In this document: piece after piece, positions 1-12,400 of the stretch | How positions within the stretch are numbered: the first letter of the stretch is position 1 | Layout of the letters: each line of letters opens with the position of its first letter | DNA from: Nereocystis luetkeana | Lineage: Eukaryota; Sar; Phaeophyceae; Laminariales; Laminariaceae | Length of the DNA stretch: 64,000 bases | NCBI GenBank assembly: GCA_031213475.1 | Contig: JARUPZ010000002.1 | Span: forward strand, 1,426,001 to 1,490,000 | Direction: 5' to 3' | The notes under the pieces: model-generated | What the model was told of the DNA's origin: nothing | The model's database searches: none | The model's input: only the letters and a program-made list of their open reading frames with translations | Program-made: the position numbers and the translations under genes

Positions 1-420
1 GGAGTGTGGGTCGTTGCCGTAGATGACCCTAGGCCCCCCTGGTAAATGCTCAGGGTTTGTATTCCCTAACGTCAACCATTGTGAATGAAGACCATCCATG
101 ATGGCAAGTCTCGTAGGCTGGACGTTTTAGGACTACAGTCCCTTTTGGGGGACAACACCACACTATTTCCAAGTATTTATCCCCCAAACGGGACTGCGGT
201 CCTAAAAGCGTTAACGCATCTTCATGGTTGCGGTGTTGTGATCGGAGACTGACGGTATCTACAGTAGTACGTACCCTGTCCTCCGCCCTTGGTCTCTTTT
301 TTATTTTTATTTTTATTTTGTCGTCTCCTCCCACCCCGTCCAGACCCCGTCCGGTCCGCCCCCCTTCGCGGTTTATTTCGCGCGCGCCGCCGCTGTCGTA
401 TCGTATATTATTTGCGGCAG
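1..420. other. Upstream intron sequence of the kinase-PP2C gene
   Basis: No exon is recognised here. The stretch should be intron, because the exon at 421 starts inside kinase subdomain V and so the glycine loop and catalytic lysine must lie upstream. The only structured element is a short hairpin repeat at 125-207. The last bases read as a plausible 3' splice site (TTGCGGCAG, ending at 420). The N-lobe exons are presumed to lie outside the window. Confidence 0.5.
125..207. mobile_element. Hairpin MITE, TTAA-type family, copy 1
   Basis: The left arm TTTTAGGACTACAGTCCC pairs with the right arm GGGACTGCGGTCCTAAAA, and a GTTAA follows close by. The same arms occur at six other places in the window. 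Too short to code; presumed non-autonomous DNA transposon. Confidence 0.7.
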
Positions 421-3400
421 ACGGAGATGTGGTTGGTTTTCCACGATGAAGGCATGTCCCTGCGACACTACCTCTACACCGAGCGAGAGGCGAAGGGGTT
501 CGTCCTGCACGGTCAAAGCAACTTTTGGAGGGACATGCGCCTTGATCCCAAGGGGCCAGAGGTGGGGGCGAGCTTTTTTTTTTTCCCATCTTTTTGGGCG
601 GTTACCACGGCTGGCAGTCGAGTTATAGACCGTGTGTGCGGGGAGGAGAGCCTTGACTCCGCACAAGGGAAGTGATTGTATCGCGTAGTGTGTACCGAGT
701 ATATGGTAGGGCACCCACGAGGAAGTTGCACCGTATACCCATTGCTGTTTCTGGAAAGTGACGACACCAGAAAACAAATCAATTCGTTCGAAGCTTGTCG
801 TCCATTTCAAGCCCGCCTAGGAGGCGGTTCTTAGCAGGATGCAGCTCACCCTTCATGCTACTCGCCCAACACGTCACGGCGCTTCGCGCTTTGCTCAAGG
901 AATGCCTGCCTGGTCAGTAAAAACCCGACGTGCTTCGTCCCGGCGTTGTAGGGATGCGAGGGTCTATGGTCATACGACTACAGCCATGCCTGATATCGAG
1001 GACACCCCCCCCAACGCTCCCACTGGAATTTGACGCCTATCCCTTTATAGACCCTTTACAATCAAAACTCCATGGTTCGTGTGGGAACCGATCGGATATC
1101 GAATTGATCCGCGCTGAAGGGTAAGGGCTAGCTAGCGACAGAAGTACGACAGCACAGAGCCTGTCTGGTTATTTGCCGAAGCCCCTGTCGACGGGGAGGG
1201 GGAGGGGGGCGGGACGGGGGGGGGCACTCATTTGTTGCTTGCCTTCGGAATTTTACCATTGACCACGCATCCCTTTCGAGGCGGAGCACCGTTCCTACTC
1301 CTAAAAGAGACACCGCCGATAGTTGGGCGCTCATTACGTTGTTTCTATTTAATGCATAGGAAGGGCTTGCTAATCTGGATAAATTATGTCGCGTGCGGCC
1401 TTTTTGTTTAACCCCCGCCTTCCCGGTCCCCCCCCCTCGCCTCCTTGTACAAAAAAACGTCAACCTCGTGCGTTGGTTTCGGGCTTAGAAAAACTTTCCA
1501 GGACTTTTCGAGTTAACGCTGTGCCTTAATTTCGTGTTGTTACTCGTAAGGAATACCAGGTACCAGGCAGCCCTTGTTCGATTCCATTTATTATTATTTG
1601 GCGTCGTTGGCGGGATTTTACCAGGCCCGATTCCACCCTACACCACCACTACCACCTTCCCGTTCGACCCCCCCCCCCCCCCCCCTCCCACAGGCGGCGA
1701 AACAGGAAGGAGATGAGACTAGCAGAAAGGTTCTATGTGCTATATGGGGATAACGTAATGAGCACCCAAATGTTGGAGGTGTCCCTGTCGGGAGCAAGAA
1801 CGGAGTGCTCCGTCTTAAAAAGGATGCGTGGTTCAATGGTCAAATTACTAAGGCTAGAACCCCCCCCCCCCGCGCGCGCCCGGGCGCTTCACAGGTAATG
1901 AAGACGATCCTGCGGCAAATCTTGGAGGGGACGCGGTTCCTCCACGGACGAGGGATTCTCCACCGAGACCTCAAGCCTTCCAACCTAATCGTCTCGATAC
2001 CCCCGCCGACTCAATCCCGCCGCGCGAACGCCAGTGGCGGCGCAGCCGCCGCCGCCGCTGCCACCCCGAGGGCCGGCGAACGCGCGGGGGAATGGCAGCA
2101 GTCCTACCCTGCCACGGCGACCACGACGCCGGTCATGGCCGGGACGGGTCGGGGTTGGGGTTGGGGTACGGCCGGCGTCGTCGGAGGCAGCAGCAGCAGC
2201 AGTACCAGCAGCAGCAGCAGCAAAAGGAGGCGGAGGGGAGGGGGGGAACGGGAGCGGGAGCGGGAGCGGGAGGGTACCGGCAACGAGCACGGGCGTTCGT
2301 CGGCGTCGTCATCAGCGGCGGCAGCGGCGGCGGCGGCGGCGACGGCAACGGCGTCTTCGCCTGTACTGTTGAGGGTTTCCGATTTTTCGAGCGCGGTGGA
2401 CGAGGGGGCGATGGCCGCCGGGCTGTACGGGGCAGGTGGGCCGGCACAAGGAGAGGAGACGCTGCAGTACGCGCCGCCGGAAGTGCTGTTCAATTCGGAG
2501 GTGAGGGTGGGCTCGAAACTCGCTGAGGGTACCTGGTACATGCTTTACCACTCGTTCGAGAAAATTGTTGACACGTCCTGTGTACGAGACCGAGCAGACC
2601 TAACCTTAGTTCTAGCCCTGAGCCAAAGCCAATCAGACCCGATCAAAGCATGGTCAGCGTTTAGTCCTCCTCGTCTCGTACACAACAGTGCGTGTCAACC
2701 AGTTTCTCGGATACGTGGTAAAAGCTCTGCTCAAGCCGCTTGGCCTGGAAGGGCCCGAGTGCTTTTTGCCTCCTCACTTCCGTACGTCTATCTGTCGTTT
2801 CTTGTCTCCCCCCCCCCCCCACCCCCCGATGTGGGTAGGCATAAAATAATATACTGTGCAAACAAGCAGGTGAGGTAAACACGGGAATAGCTACCTTAAG
2901 AGCACAGAACGGTAGAACAGTTGGTAGTTCGAAGGGGTAAAGGGGAGTACTAGTGGAGCATTACCGTAAGCTAGGAACGCCCACTGCCAACGAAACGTTC
3001 GACGCGGAATTCGTGGAGGAAATCAACGCCTGGGCAGAGGCGAACGTAGATGCATCAGACAGGGAAGATAATGGTTCAGAAGGGTTACAAAGAGAGCTCA
3101 TAAGGGAAGAAGTAAATAAGTGCGTAGCTAGACTTAAAAATAGAAGACAGCAGGGGCGATACTAGGTAGTGAATGAATTCATGAAGTACGGGGGAGAAGG
3201 AATGCTAACCATGACGATTAGGTTATATAACTGGATATGGAAAAACGAGTGTGCACCTAGGAGGTGGAGAGAAGGAGTAGTAGTGAACTTGTTGAAGAAA
3301 GTGGATAAGTCTGACCCGGGAAACTATAAAAAGATGACGCTATTAAACACAGTAGGCAAAACATTTTGTAAGATTTTGAACGATAGGATGGGAACAATGA

Positions 3401-6400
3401 TGGAGAAGGAAGACAAAATAAGCGAAGGGCAAGGAGGGTTTAGGCCAAGCCGTATCTGCGTAGACCATGTGTACACTCTAGGTAAGATAATCCAAGGTAG
3501 GAAAGACGGGGGGCTAGCAACGTACTGTTTCTTTCTAGATGTACAAAAGGCCTACGACAAAGTAGGGAGAAATGGATTGTGGAAAAAAACTGTGGGAAAT
3601 AGCTGGTAGGAATCAGAGGGAAGATGGGGAGAATGATGAAAGATATGACGGAATGCGCGTGAAGTGCTGTGATGCTGGACGGGGAAGTATTGAAGTATGT
3701 TGGTATTTTTAGAAGGAGTTACGGAGGGATGTACGTTGCCACCTAACCTGTCCAACACATATATTAACGACCTGATAAGTAGCAGGCAAAGCAGCAAGGC
3801 AGGGAGTCACGGTAGGGGGAGATACGGTGTCAGTGTTGATGTTTGCGGATGGAGATAGAACACCCGAAGGATCGCAGAAAAAAAATAGAAAACGCGCCAT
3901 AATAGACTATTACGGGGGACCATAGTTAATAGGACCAAATATTGTCAGTAAAAATAGGTAAATATAAAGGTTTTTGTGTTGAACGTAAGTCCTATTTACT
4001 ATGGCTCCCCGTAATAGGAAGTGGAGGGTGACGGCGAAGGTCAAGAAATGCGCAGTAGTTGTATGTATCGAAGATAAGGTGACCCCAGTAAATTTCAGTT
4101 GAAAGTGGGGAGAAGATGAATTGCCCATGGTAGATCAGTATACGGATCTTGGCGTAGATATATCAAAAGCCTGCTCTTGGGATACACACATAGCAAAAGC
4201 AATAGGAAAGGGTAACACGCACGTAGGCAAGATAGATGCCGATCTTAACAGACTCGCACCTGAACACTAGGATGAAAAGATGTATCCAGATGAATGTGAT
4301 AGTGCTCAGGCTAGAATGTGCAGGAGCAGTATGGGAAGGGAACGCGAAGCGCGTAGAACAGTTGGAAACAATACAGATGACCACAGCTAAATGCCAAGAA
4401 GCTCAAGTACGACTAGCGATACAGACAGTATGAAGAGAAGAAGTGGGAATGTACCCACTCAAGACAAAAAGAGACTGACGAGAACGTTGAATTTGCAATA
4501 TGAAGTAAGGAACATTGCCAAAAAAGAGGTTGCCAGCTATAGTTGATAAGAGCTGAATGGAAAAAAGTAACAAAAGGGCGAGCTGGAATATGGTGGGATA
4601 GCGCAGTTGAGAAAGTATGGAAGGATATAGGGGGAAACCAAGGAGACATGATGTCCGCAGATAAGTTTGGGAGGTACAAGGCAGGAGTAGAATATACCTG
4701 GTATAGTAGTAAGAAGGGAAAGGCTTCGTAGCGCTCAGAAACAAGGTGAAATCGGAGACGGGGGATTAAGCGAAGGGATAAGAATAAAAACGTATTTGCA
4801 CGGCCCAATGGACTTCGCAAAAAAGCTGAAATTGCGAGTTCGTGTGGGTGACCTGGACCTGCCAGAAAGAAAAAAGAGGTATGTATACCTGTAGCCGGGA
4901 GGAGGAGGAGGAAATAGATGCGTAGATGGGACCGTGTGGCAAAGTAATAGAGAGTAGAATTCACATATAGTAGTAGGAGAATGTGATATGTACAATGAGG
5001 AACGGGATACGTCAAGAAGAGGAGATGAGGCAAATAGACAAGTGTGATATGGAGGAGTTTGGTACACTACATAGCAGCGATAAAACGATCGCTATCCTAG
5101 GAGACAGATGGTGGCCACAGGCGGCGAAACAGGAAGGGGGTGAGATTAACAAAATAAAACTATGTAATATATGAGAACAACGTGATGATCGCCCAACTGT
5201 TGGAGGTGTCTCTTTTCGGAGTAGGAATGGTGCTCCGTCTCGAAAGGGATGCGTAGTCAATCGTGAGGCAAGCAGCAAATGAACACGCCCCCACCCCCCC
5301 GCCTGCAACTGCTGGACTGTGTGATGACCCCAGCGCAACTCCTCTCGCTCGCGCGACCACCCCCCCCTTCCCCCTTTCACCGTCCCTGATTATGTTGATT
5401 CTTGATTGGTTTGGGGGCGACGATGGCTCATTGGCTGGTGGCGACGTCTGATTGGCTGGTGGTGGCGTCTGATTGGCTGGTGGTGGCGTCTGATTGGCTG
5501 GTGGCGGCGACCTCTGATTGGCTGGTGGTGGCGTCTGATTGGCCGGCGACGGCATGTGATTGGCTGGTGGCGGCTTCTGATTGGCTGGTGTGGCTTCTGA
5601 CTGGCTGGTGGTGGCGTCTGATTGGCTGGCGGCGGCGGAATTTTGTGTGCGTGCGGATCGATGCCACTGCTCCGTTCAGACGGCCTACTCCGAGAAGCGG
5701 CCGGAGTCTTACGATGTGTGGTCCATTGGGGTCATCCTGCTCGAGCTTATCCTAGGGACTCCCGAGGTGACGTGTTTTTATGCAATAACGAGTAAGCTAT
5801 CCGTCTTCTTCTTGCGGCTGAGGCGACCGCGCCGCCGGTGGCACCGTCGCAAGATGAAAATGTTTTAGTTCTTGCTGCTTCGGCTTTGCTTATTCAACGG
5901 CTCGCGATCACATGTGCTTAACCTCTTTTCTGTTGTCCCTGCCTTCCCCTCCCCCCCCCTAGACTCGCACCTTGACACTAGGATTAAGAGACATATCCTG
6001 ATGAGTGTGATTGCACCAAAGCTAGAATATGCAAGAGAAGCATGGGAAGGGAAAGCGAAGCTCGTGAAACAGTACAGATGACAGTAGGTGAAAAAATACT
6101 AGGATGCTCAAGTACGACTAGTAATACCAGGTACCGTATTGAGAGCAGAACTGGGAATGTACCCACTCAAGACAAGCTGAGACGTGAGAAAGTTGAAATT
6201 GTAATATAAAAAGTAAGGGACTTCCAGCCATAGCTGACGGAGCTGTGTGGGAGAAAGTAACAAAAGGTCGAGCTGGAATAAGGTGGGATAGCGTAGTCGA
6301 GAAAGTATGGAAGGATATAGGAGCAAACCAACAAGAGATGCTGTCCGCAGAGAACTTTGGGAGGTGCAAGGTAGAAGAAGAAGAAAACATAAAACGAAGG

Positions 6401-9400
6401 GAAAGGCTAGCGCTAAGAAATAAGGTGAAGTCGGAGAAACGCTCAGAGTAGTACGGGGGATTAAGCGAAGCGATAGGAATGAAAAGGTATTTGCACGGCC
6501 CAATAGACTTTCGCGAAAATGCTGAAACTGCGATTTCGTGTAGGTGACCTGGACCTGCCAGAAAGAAGAAAGAGGTATGCCAGTGGTCGGGGGAAGGAGG
6601 ACTTAGATGCACCGATGTGCCCATGTGGCAAAATAATACCAGGTAGAGATCAGAATTCGCATACTCGTAGTGGGAGAATGTGATATGTACAAGGAGGGAC
6701 GGGATGTATTTTAAAGAGGAGATGAGGAAAATAGACTAATGTGACATGGAGGAGTTTGGTACCCTAGACAGCAGCGAGAAGACGATCGCTATCCTAGCAG
6801 ATAGATGGTGGCCACAGGCGGCGACATAGGAAGGGGTGTGGACTAGCAAAATGTTTCTACAGTATGCTTTATATGGAAATAGCGTAATGAGCGCCCAACT
6901 GTTGGCAGTGTTGCTCCGTCTCGAATGGGATGCGTGGTCAATGGTCAAATGCCTAAGGCAAGCCACAAGTGCGTACCCCCCCCCCCCCCCCCACTCCCCC
7001 TGCCCCCCACCCTACCCCCTGCCATCGTGCACGCCTCCCCCCCTCCATTCACGCCTCCGTAGGTGTTCACGGTGGACCAACGTACCCGCGCGATTCTGGA
7101 TCGTGACCTAGCTTTCGAGGAAGACGCGGTGCGAGCTAAGGCACACCTGCTCGCGGCTATGGCAGACATGTGAGCGTCGCGACGAGACAACCCTCCTCCC
7201 CCCGACGAACTCACCCTTATTTCATACTACCATCAAACTGAAATGTCATCATTTCGTAAAAGGACCTGCGGTAGATCCCGCAGATCATTCACAGATCAGG
7301 AACCTATTTGTCCGAAACGATCTAAGTCATGAAATAGGGATCTGATATGTTCAACGTGTGCACCTTTACACACGAGAAGGGATAATTATAGAAGGTTCGG
7401 ACGAGAGACCACTGCTGCGTTTTGTTGTTAGAGAGATACCGGCATGTTTTTGTGACTGTCGAAAGCGTGGACACAGCCCGTGGGAGGCAGTGCGCCGAGA
7501 GCAACCACCGTGTAGGCGGACAAGCCCACGTCGGAACAGAGGTGAACAGACTTGCAAGAACAACAGCTAAAACCAAGAAGTTATCGATTACGAAGTTGAT
7601 TCCTTTCGGGAGATTAGAAACGCTAACAAAAATGGCTTCTACAAGTGCATACAACTCTAGACGGAAATACAAGGACCGGTTGATCTTCATGTTGATGGCT
7701 AAACGATCATTATATTCTCGGTCAGATTGGTATGCTATATCGTAGGGCCACAACTTTGCAATACGATACCTGGTATATATTTATTTTAATCACCTTGGGG
7801 AGTGAAATATTTCTAGTTTTGGAGCTCTGCGGCCCTCGATCTGCACTATCTGTGTGCCTTGTGCCTCCATGGGGCGTGTGCTTATTCGACACCGTGACAC
7901 TTCGGGGTGGGTGTTGAGACATCGAAGCCACTATCGTGCCACCAGCGTCATTGCCGTCGTCGTCGTCGTCGTCGTCACCCCCCCCACCCCCCGCCCGCCT
8001 CACTTACGCCTTAGTATAGGTTTCCACAGCATAAACGAAGGCGGTGCGACACTCTCATTATGAGCCAGGGTTGCACCGTTATCGTAACGCTAGCGTCGTT
8101 GTCGTCCCTCCCCCCTCTCCGGCATTGTGGGGGTGCGAGGTACATGGTCGTAACCCCACGGCCATGCATGAGATGAGTACACCGCCTCCCCTCCCCCCTC
8201 TCCGTCTCGAAAGGATTGCGTGGTCAAATGGTCAAATCTCGAAAGGATTGCGTGGTCAAATGGTCAAATGAGTAAGGCAAGCAGCAAATGAGTGTAACTA
8301 CCCGCCGCGTCACTCCCGCCTTTGTATGGGTTTCCGCAGCAGTATATGCGGTATACAGCGAAGGGAATTACCACTGAATCCTCCCTCGGATGCCGCTACG
8401 TTTTGATTTCGATAGGTGCATCTACTCGCGGTCGGGTCACAGCAGCGGAGGCGGTAGCGAGAGGGCGGGGGTGGGGAAAGGGAACGGCAGGCGCCCTCGT
8501 CACACTCACGCCTACGGCCATGGTGATGGCGGTGGCGGCGGTGGGGGTGGTGACGGTGGAGGCGGTAGCGGGGGGGGTATTGGGGACGCGACAGGGTACA
8601 GCGAGTGGTCGCACTGGCCTCTTGGAGATAGGGCGGTCGTGGACGAGAGGTGCACTTTGGCGGAGCTAGGGAAGGCCGTGCACACGAGGGATGCGCTCGA
8701 TATCGGGTTTCCTGACCAGGTGGGGGTGGATTCGTCGGGGTGGGCGTCGGGGTGGGGCCTGTATGGGTGAGGTTTTTGGTTTGTGGTGGGGTGGTGGCGG
8801 GATGTTTGCCGTGTCGCTTCGTCAAGTTCAGTTTGGGTCAGAGGCGAGGGGGGGGTGTTGTTGTCTTTGTCGTTGTTATTGTTATTGTGGTAGCAATTAT
8901 TAACCCAGTCTGTGGTCGTAAGACACGTCCTTTTTTTACTCATCTACAACTCCCGTCTCGCCGATAGTTTCCCGTCTCCGCTGCGAACTCCTGCGCGCTC
9001 GTTCCATGTTTGGCTTTCTGCTGCTGCGTTCTCAGTGGGGACTGGATCTGCTGTGGCGCCTCTTGCGGTGGGACGCTCTTGAGCGTATCTCCGTGGCCGA
9101 TGCCCTTGAGCACGCCTATTTCGTCGGTCCTTTCATCAGCCTCCGAGACGGATCTGCGCACGCTACCCGAAGGTGTTGGGAGGGGAGGAGGGGATGCTGA
9201 ATAGACTTGTCTCTATTTTGTGTTTGTCGTTGCTCGAGACGTGCTGGGTTGTGTTGTGTGCGCTGGTTGTGGTGGTGGTGGTGGTGTAATCAGACGTTGT
9301 GTTTCTGTGGGCTCGAAAACAGAATGGCAGGAACATAAGGCGATGAAAAGCGTAAGGGACACGACGGAAGACATGGTCGTTCGGAGGAAAGCGCGCGAGA

Positions 9401-12400
9401 CGAACACTCCACTTACCTACCATGCTGCTGTTAAATATTTGACAACATTGTGAGTATCAGCTCCGCTATCTCAGAGCCTCAGCAGTAGTGCCGGTTTGGT
9501 CGAAATCAACCGCTTGCCGCCCTTTCGAAAAGGGATCTGGCACCCCCGCCCCCCTTCCCTGGCCATTTTGCACGACGCCAACACCTGCGAAAATTGTCGA
9601 GTCACCCTATTACATACCAGGGTACCGGTCCACTTTAAATACGCTTCTCACTCATCTGCAACCCCCTTCCCTCCCAGCCTCCGGCCGTCCCTATCTACCC
9701 CCCCACCCCTCCCGGTGCTCCTCTTCGAAAGGGAAGAGTGGTCCATGGTCGAATTACTAAGGCAAGCAACAAATTGGTACGCCCCCCCCCCCCCGCCGCC
9801 CCCGCCAATCCCTCCCTCCCCTTCCCTCCCTTCCTTCCCCCCCACCCGCTCCCACCCTTGCTCCCTGTCGGCACGCATGCAGGGAGGCAATGACGTACGA
9901 TGGTTGGTTCACCGGCTCGAAGAGGATGGACCCGAACACGCTCGTTTTACGGCCGCGACCATCCCCGCACGCGACGCTCTGGGGTGCCGCATCCAGCGGC
10001 GAGGGGTTTCACGACGAAGATGGCGTTTTTGATGGCCGGGATAACGGAGACGCGGGGAGGCTCGTGACCTCGTCGGTATCGGGGGCGGCGGCGGCGGCGG
10101 CAGCGGTGGCAGAGGGAAAACACTCGTTCACGCTGGACCATCAGCACACCCTGGACCTAAAGTACACCTGTCCAAAGGTATTTTTGTTGTTTCGCTGGCT
10201 GTGATTGCCCTTGGCGGATGTCGTTTCGTTTGATTTTTTTGGGGGGGTTTTACGTTTTTATTCTCCGCACTCCAAAAGTGTCTTGAGACTGTCTTTTGTG
10301 GGACCATGAATAACGTTTTGGCGGTGATAACAGCTTCTATACATTGTTTTGCGGAGCTGTGTGCAGTGGCGGTACGCGTGCTACTTGCCTCCGGTACGAA
10401 GTAGCTGTCAGGTCAAATATATTCCAGAAGTGGAGATGCCGCAGCGGTTGATAGTTAGGGAGGTCGGATGATCGTGGCAGCTAGTGGGCACATGAACCCT
10501 CCTCCTCGATTCCGGCTGGTGCGGTTCATAGATGATCGTGGCAACTAGTGGGCACATGAACCCTCATGCTCGATTCCGGCTGGTGCGGTTCATAGGTCTG
10601 CGCGTTACAGCATCCCCTCACAACCCTCCCTGATCGTCATCAAAGCTTTTGGAAGGGAATATGAAGCCACCATCGTGCGGAGCGTCCCCTATACCGCCAC
10701 GCTGTGCGCTTTTGTTTTCGCGCGTTCGTGTTTGACACCGTAGAAAGTTTCACTGAAAAAAGTGTGGGCGCCACCCCACCCCACGCCACCCCACCCCATC
10801 CCCTCCCATCCCACGCCTCCCCCGTGCCACCGCCGCCGCCGCCCCCGCCACGCCCGCGACATATGCCCGCTTTCTCGCGGCCGAACCGTCCAGTGCAACC
10901 GCACGTTCGAGCTGTGGAAGAGCTGCTACAACCACGTCGTCGGCCGGAAGCACTCGTCTTTTTGTCAGTACGATACCTCGTCACTGCCGCCTTGTGTCAG
11001 CAGCCACTCCATGTGAGGCACACCGCCGGCAGGGTATGATGAAGATATTCAAAACATGCATATAAAGCTGTCTTCGCTTGTGTTCAGGTTGTCCTTGCTG
11101 GTCTGTAGGTTTGCTGGTCGTCAGGTTGTCTGTGCTGGTCGTTATGGTGTCTTTGCTGGTTGTCAGGTTGGCTTTGGTGGTTGTTAGGTGGTCTTCGCTG
11201 GTCGTTAGGCTGTCTACGCTGGCAGTTAGCTTGCCTTCACTGGCGTTCGCTTGTTTTCCCTGGCGATTATCGCTTGTGCACGCTGGTCGTTAGCCTGTCT
11301 TCGTTGGTCGTTAGCTTGTCTTTGCTGGTCGCTAGCGTAATTTTCTGCCCGCTATCATAGATAACTTTTCGGGAGAGACATCTTCCCGCGGGCTGTTCGA
11401 AGGGAGACAACACTGCTGCTCGCTCTCTTTTTTTTCCGGCTGCTTTATGTTCTTGTTGTCGGCGTCACCACTGTCGCCACGTCGCCCCGATGCGCTTGTC
11501 GCTCGCGCTTGCGCTCGCTAGGCTGCCGTTCGACCCCCACTCGGGTTGGTGCGACGTTCAGGGGAGGAGATCGAGGATCGAAGACTACCACTCCATCGTT
11601 TTTCAGGTATGATATATTACACCGGTGTATGTTACGTCGTTTTATTCTGCGCATAGTGCGCGTGTAATGTACACAGCACATAGAGAACACGCGATACATG
11701 TTGGCCATACAGGGCACACATAACATACAGCGCATGCGTCACGTACAGCACCTAAATCGCGTAAAGCGCACACGACACATACAGCGCATACAGCACATGC
11801 AGCACACACGGGGTATGTATCACGCACAGGGCATACCTAACAAAATAACATACAGCACATACATATATCGTGTGAAGCGCTTACGGCGCATACAGCGCAT
11901 GCATCACATACACACATAAAATACATGCAGCACATACAACACACACCACATAATGTCGCGTACAGCGCATACATCACACAAAGAGTGTGCACACCATACA
12001 GCGCCTACAACACATACAGGGCATACATCGTATAAAGTGCATACAGCACATACAGCGCATACATCACAAAAAATAAAGCGCATACAGCACATACCCGGGG
12101 TACAACGCATACACTACACAACATCGCATACAGCGCATAGATCGCATACAGGGCGTGCAGATCATACAACACTCACAGCGCATGGGTGGATGTATCCAAT
12201 CAGCAGACGGAGCCGCCACATGCCTGCAGTGGAGCAACGTTCCACGAACGGGTGTGGAAGGCGTGCGTATCAAGAGCGAGTCGCGGCTTTAGCGGTTGAC
12301 ACAACAACAGTAGATCCTACTGCGGGAGCAGCAGCTCCTACCACGGTGGCAGCAGCTCCTATTTTGGCGGCAGTAGCTCCTATCACGGCGGTAGTAGCTC

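Larger units (their letters stand above)
421..9172 (+). other. Kinase domain part of the fusion (subdomains V-XI)
   Basis: The hinge reads MWLVFHDEGMSL (exon 421-561). The catalytic loop HRDLKPSN follows in exon 1895-2500 with the catalytic Asp and the Lys and Asn intact. The Mg-binding segment reads DFSSAVDE: the Asp is kept but the DFG glycine is Ser. The activation segment ends YAPPEVLFNSE. Subdomain IX, DVWSIGVILLELILG, is in exon 5680-5766. Subdomain XI, RISVADALEHAYF, is in exon 9036-9172. About 90 low-complexity residues (Ala, Ser, Arg, Glu) separate HRD from DFS. The N-lobe lysine and glycine loop are not in the window, so activity cannot be judged. Conserved HRD and Asp argue for a working kinase; the DFS change and long insert leave doubt. 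Confidence 0.88.

Noticed and set aside
50-589. 179-codon minus-strand frame
   Set aside because: Overlaps the kinase subdomain V exon on the other strand and a MITE; no family features.
3169-3609. Functional reverse transcriptase gene
   Set aside because: The frame is broken after motif A, the FADD box reads FADGD, and a MITE interrupts the element; it is a dead LINE copy.
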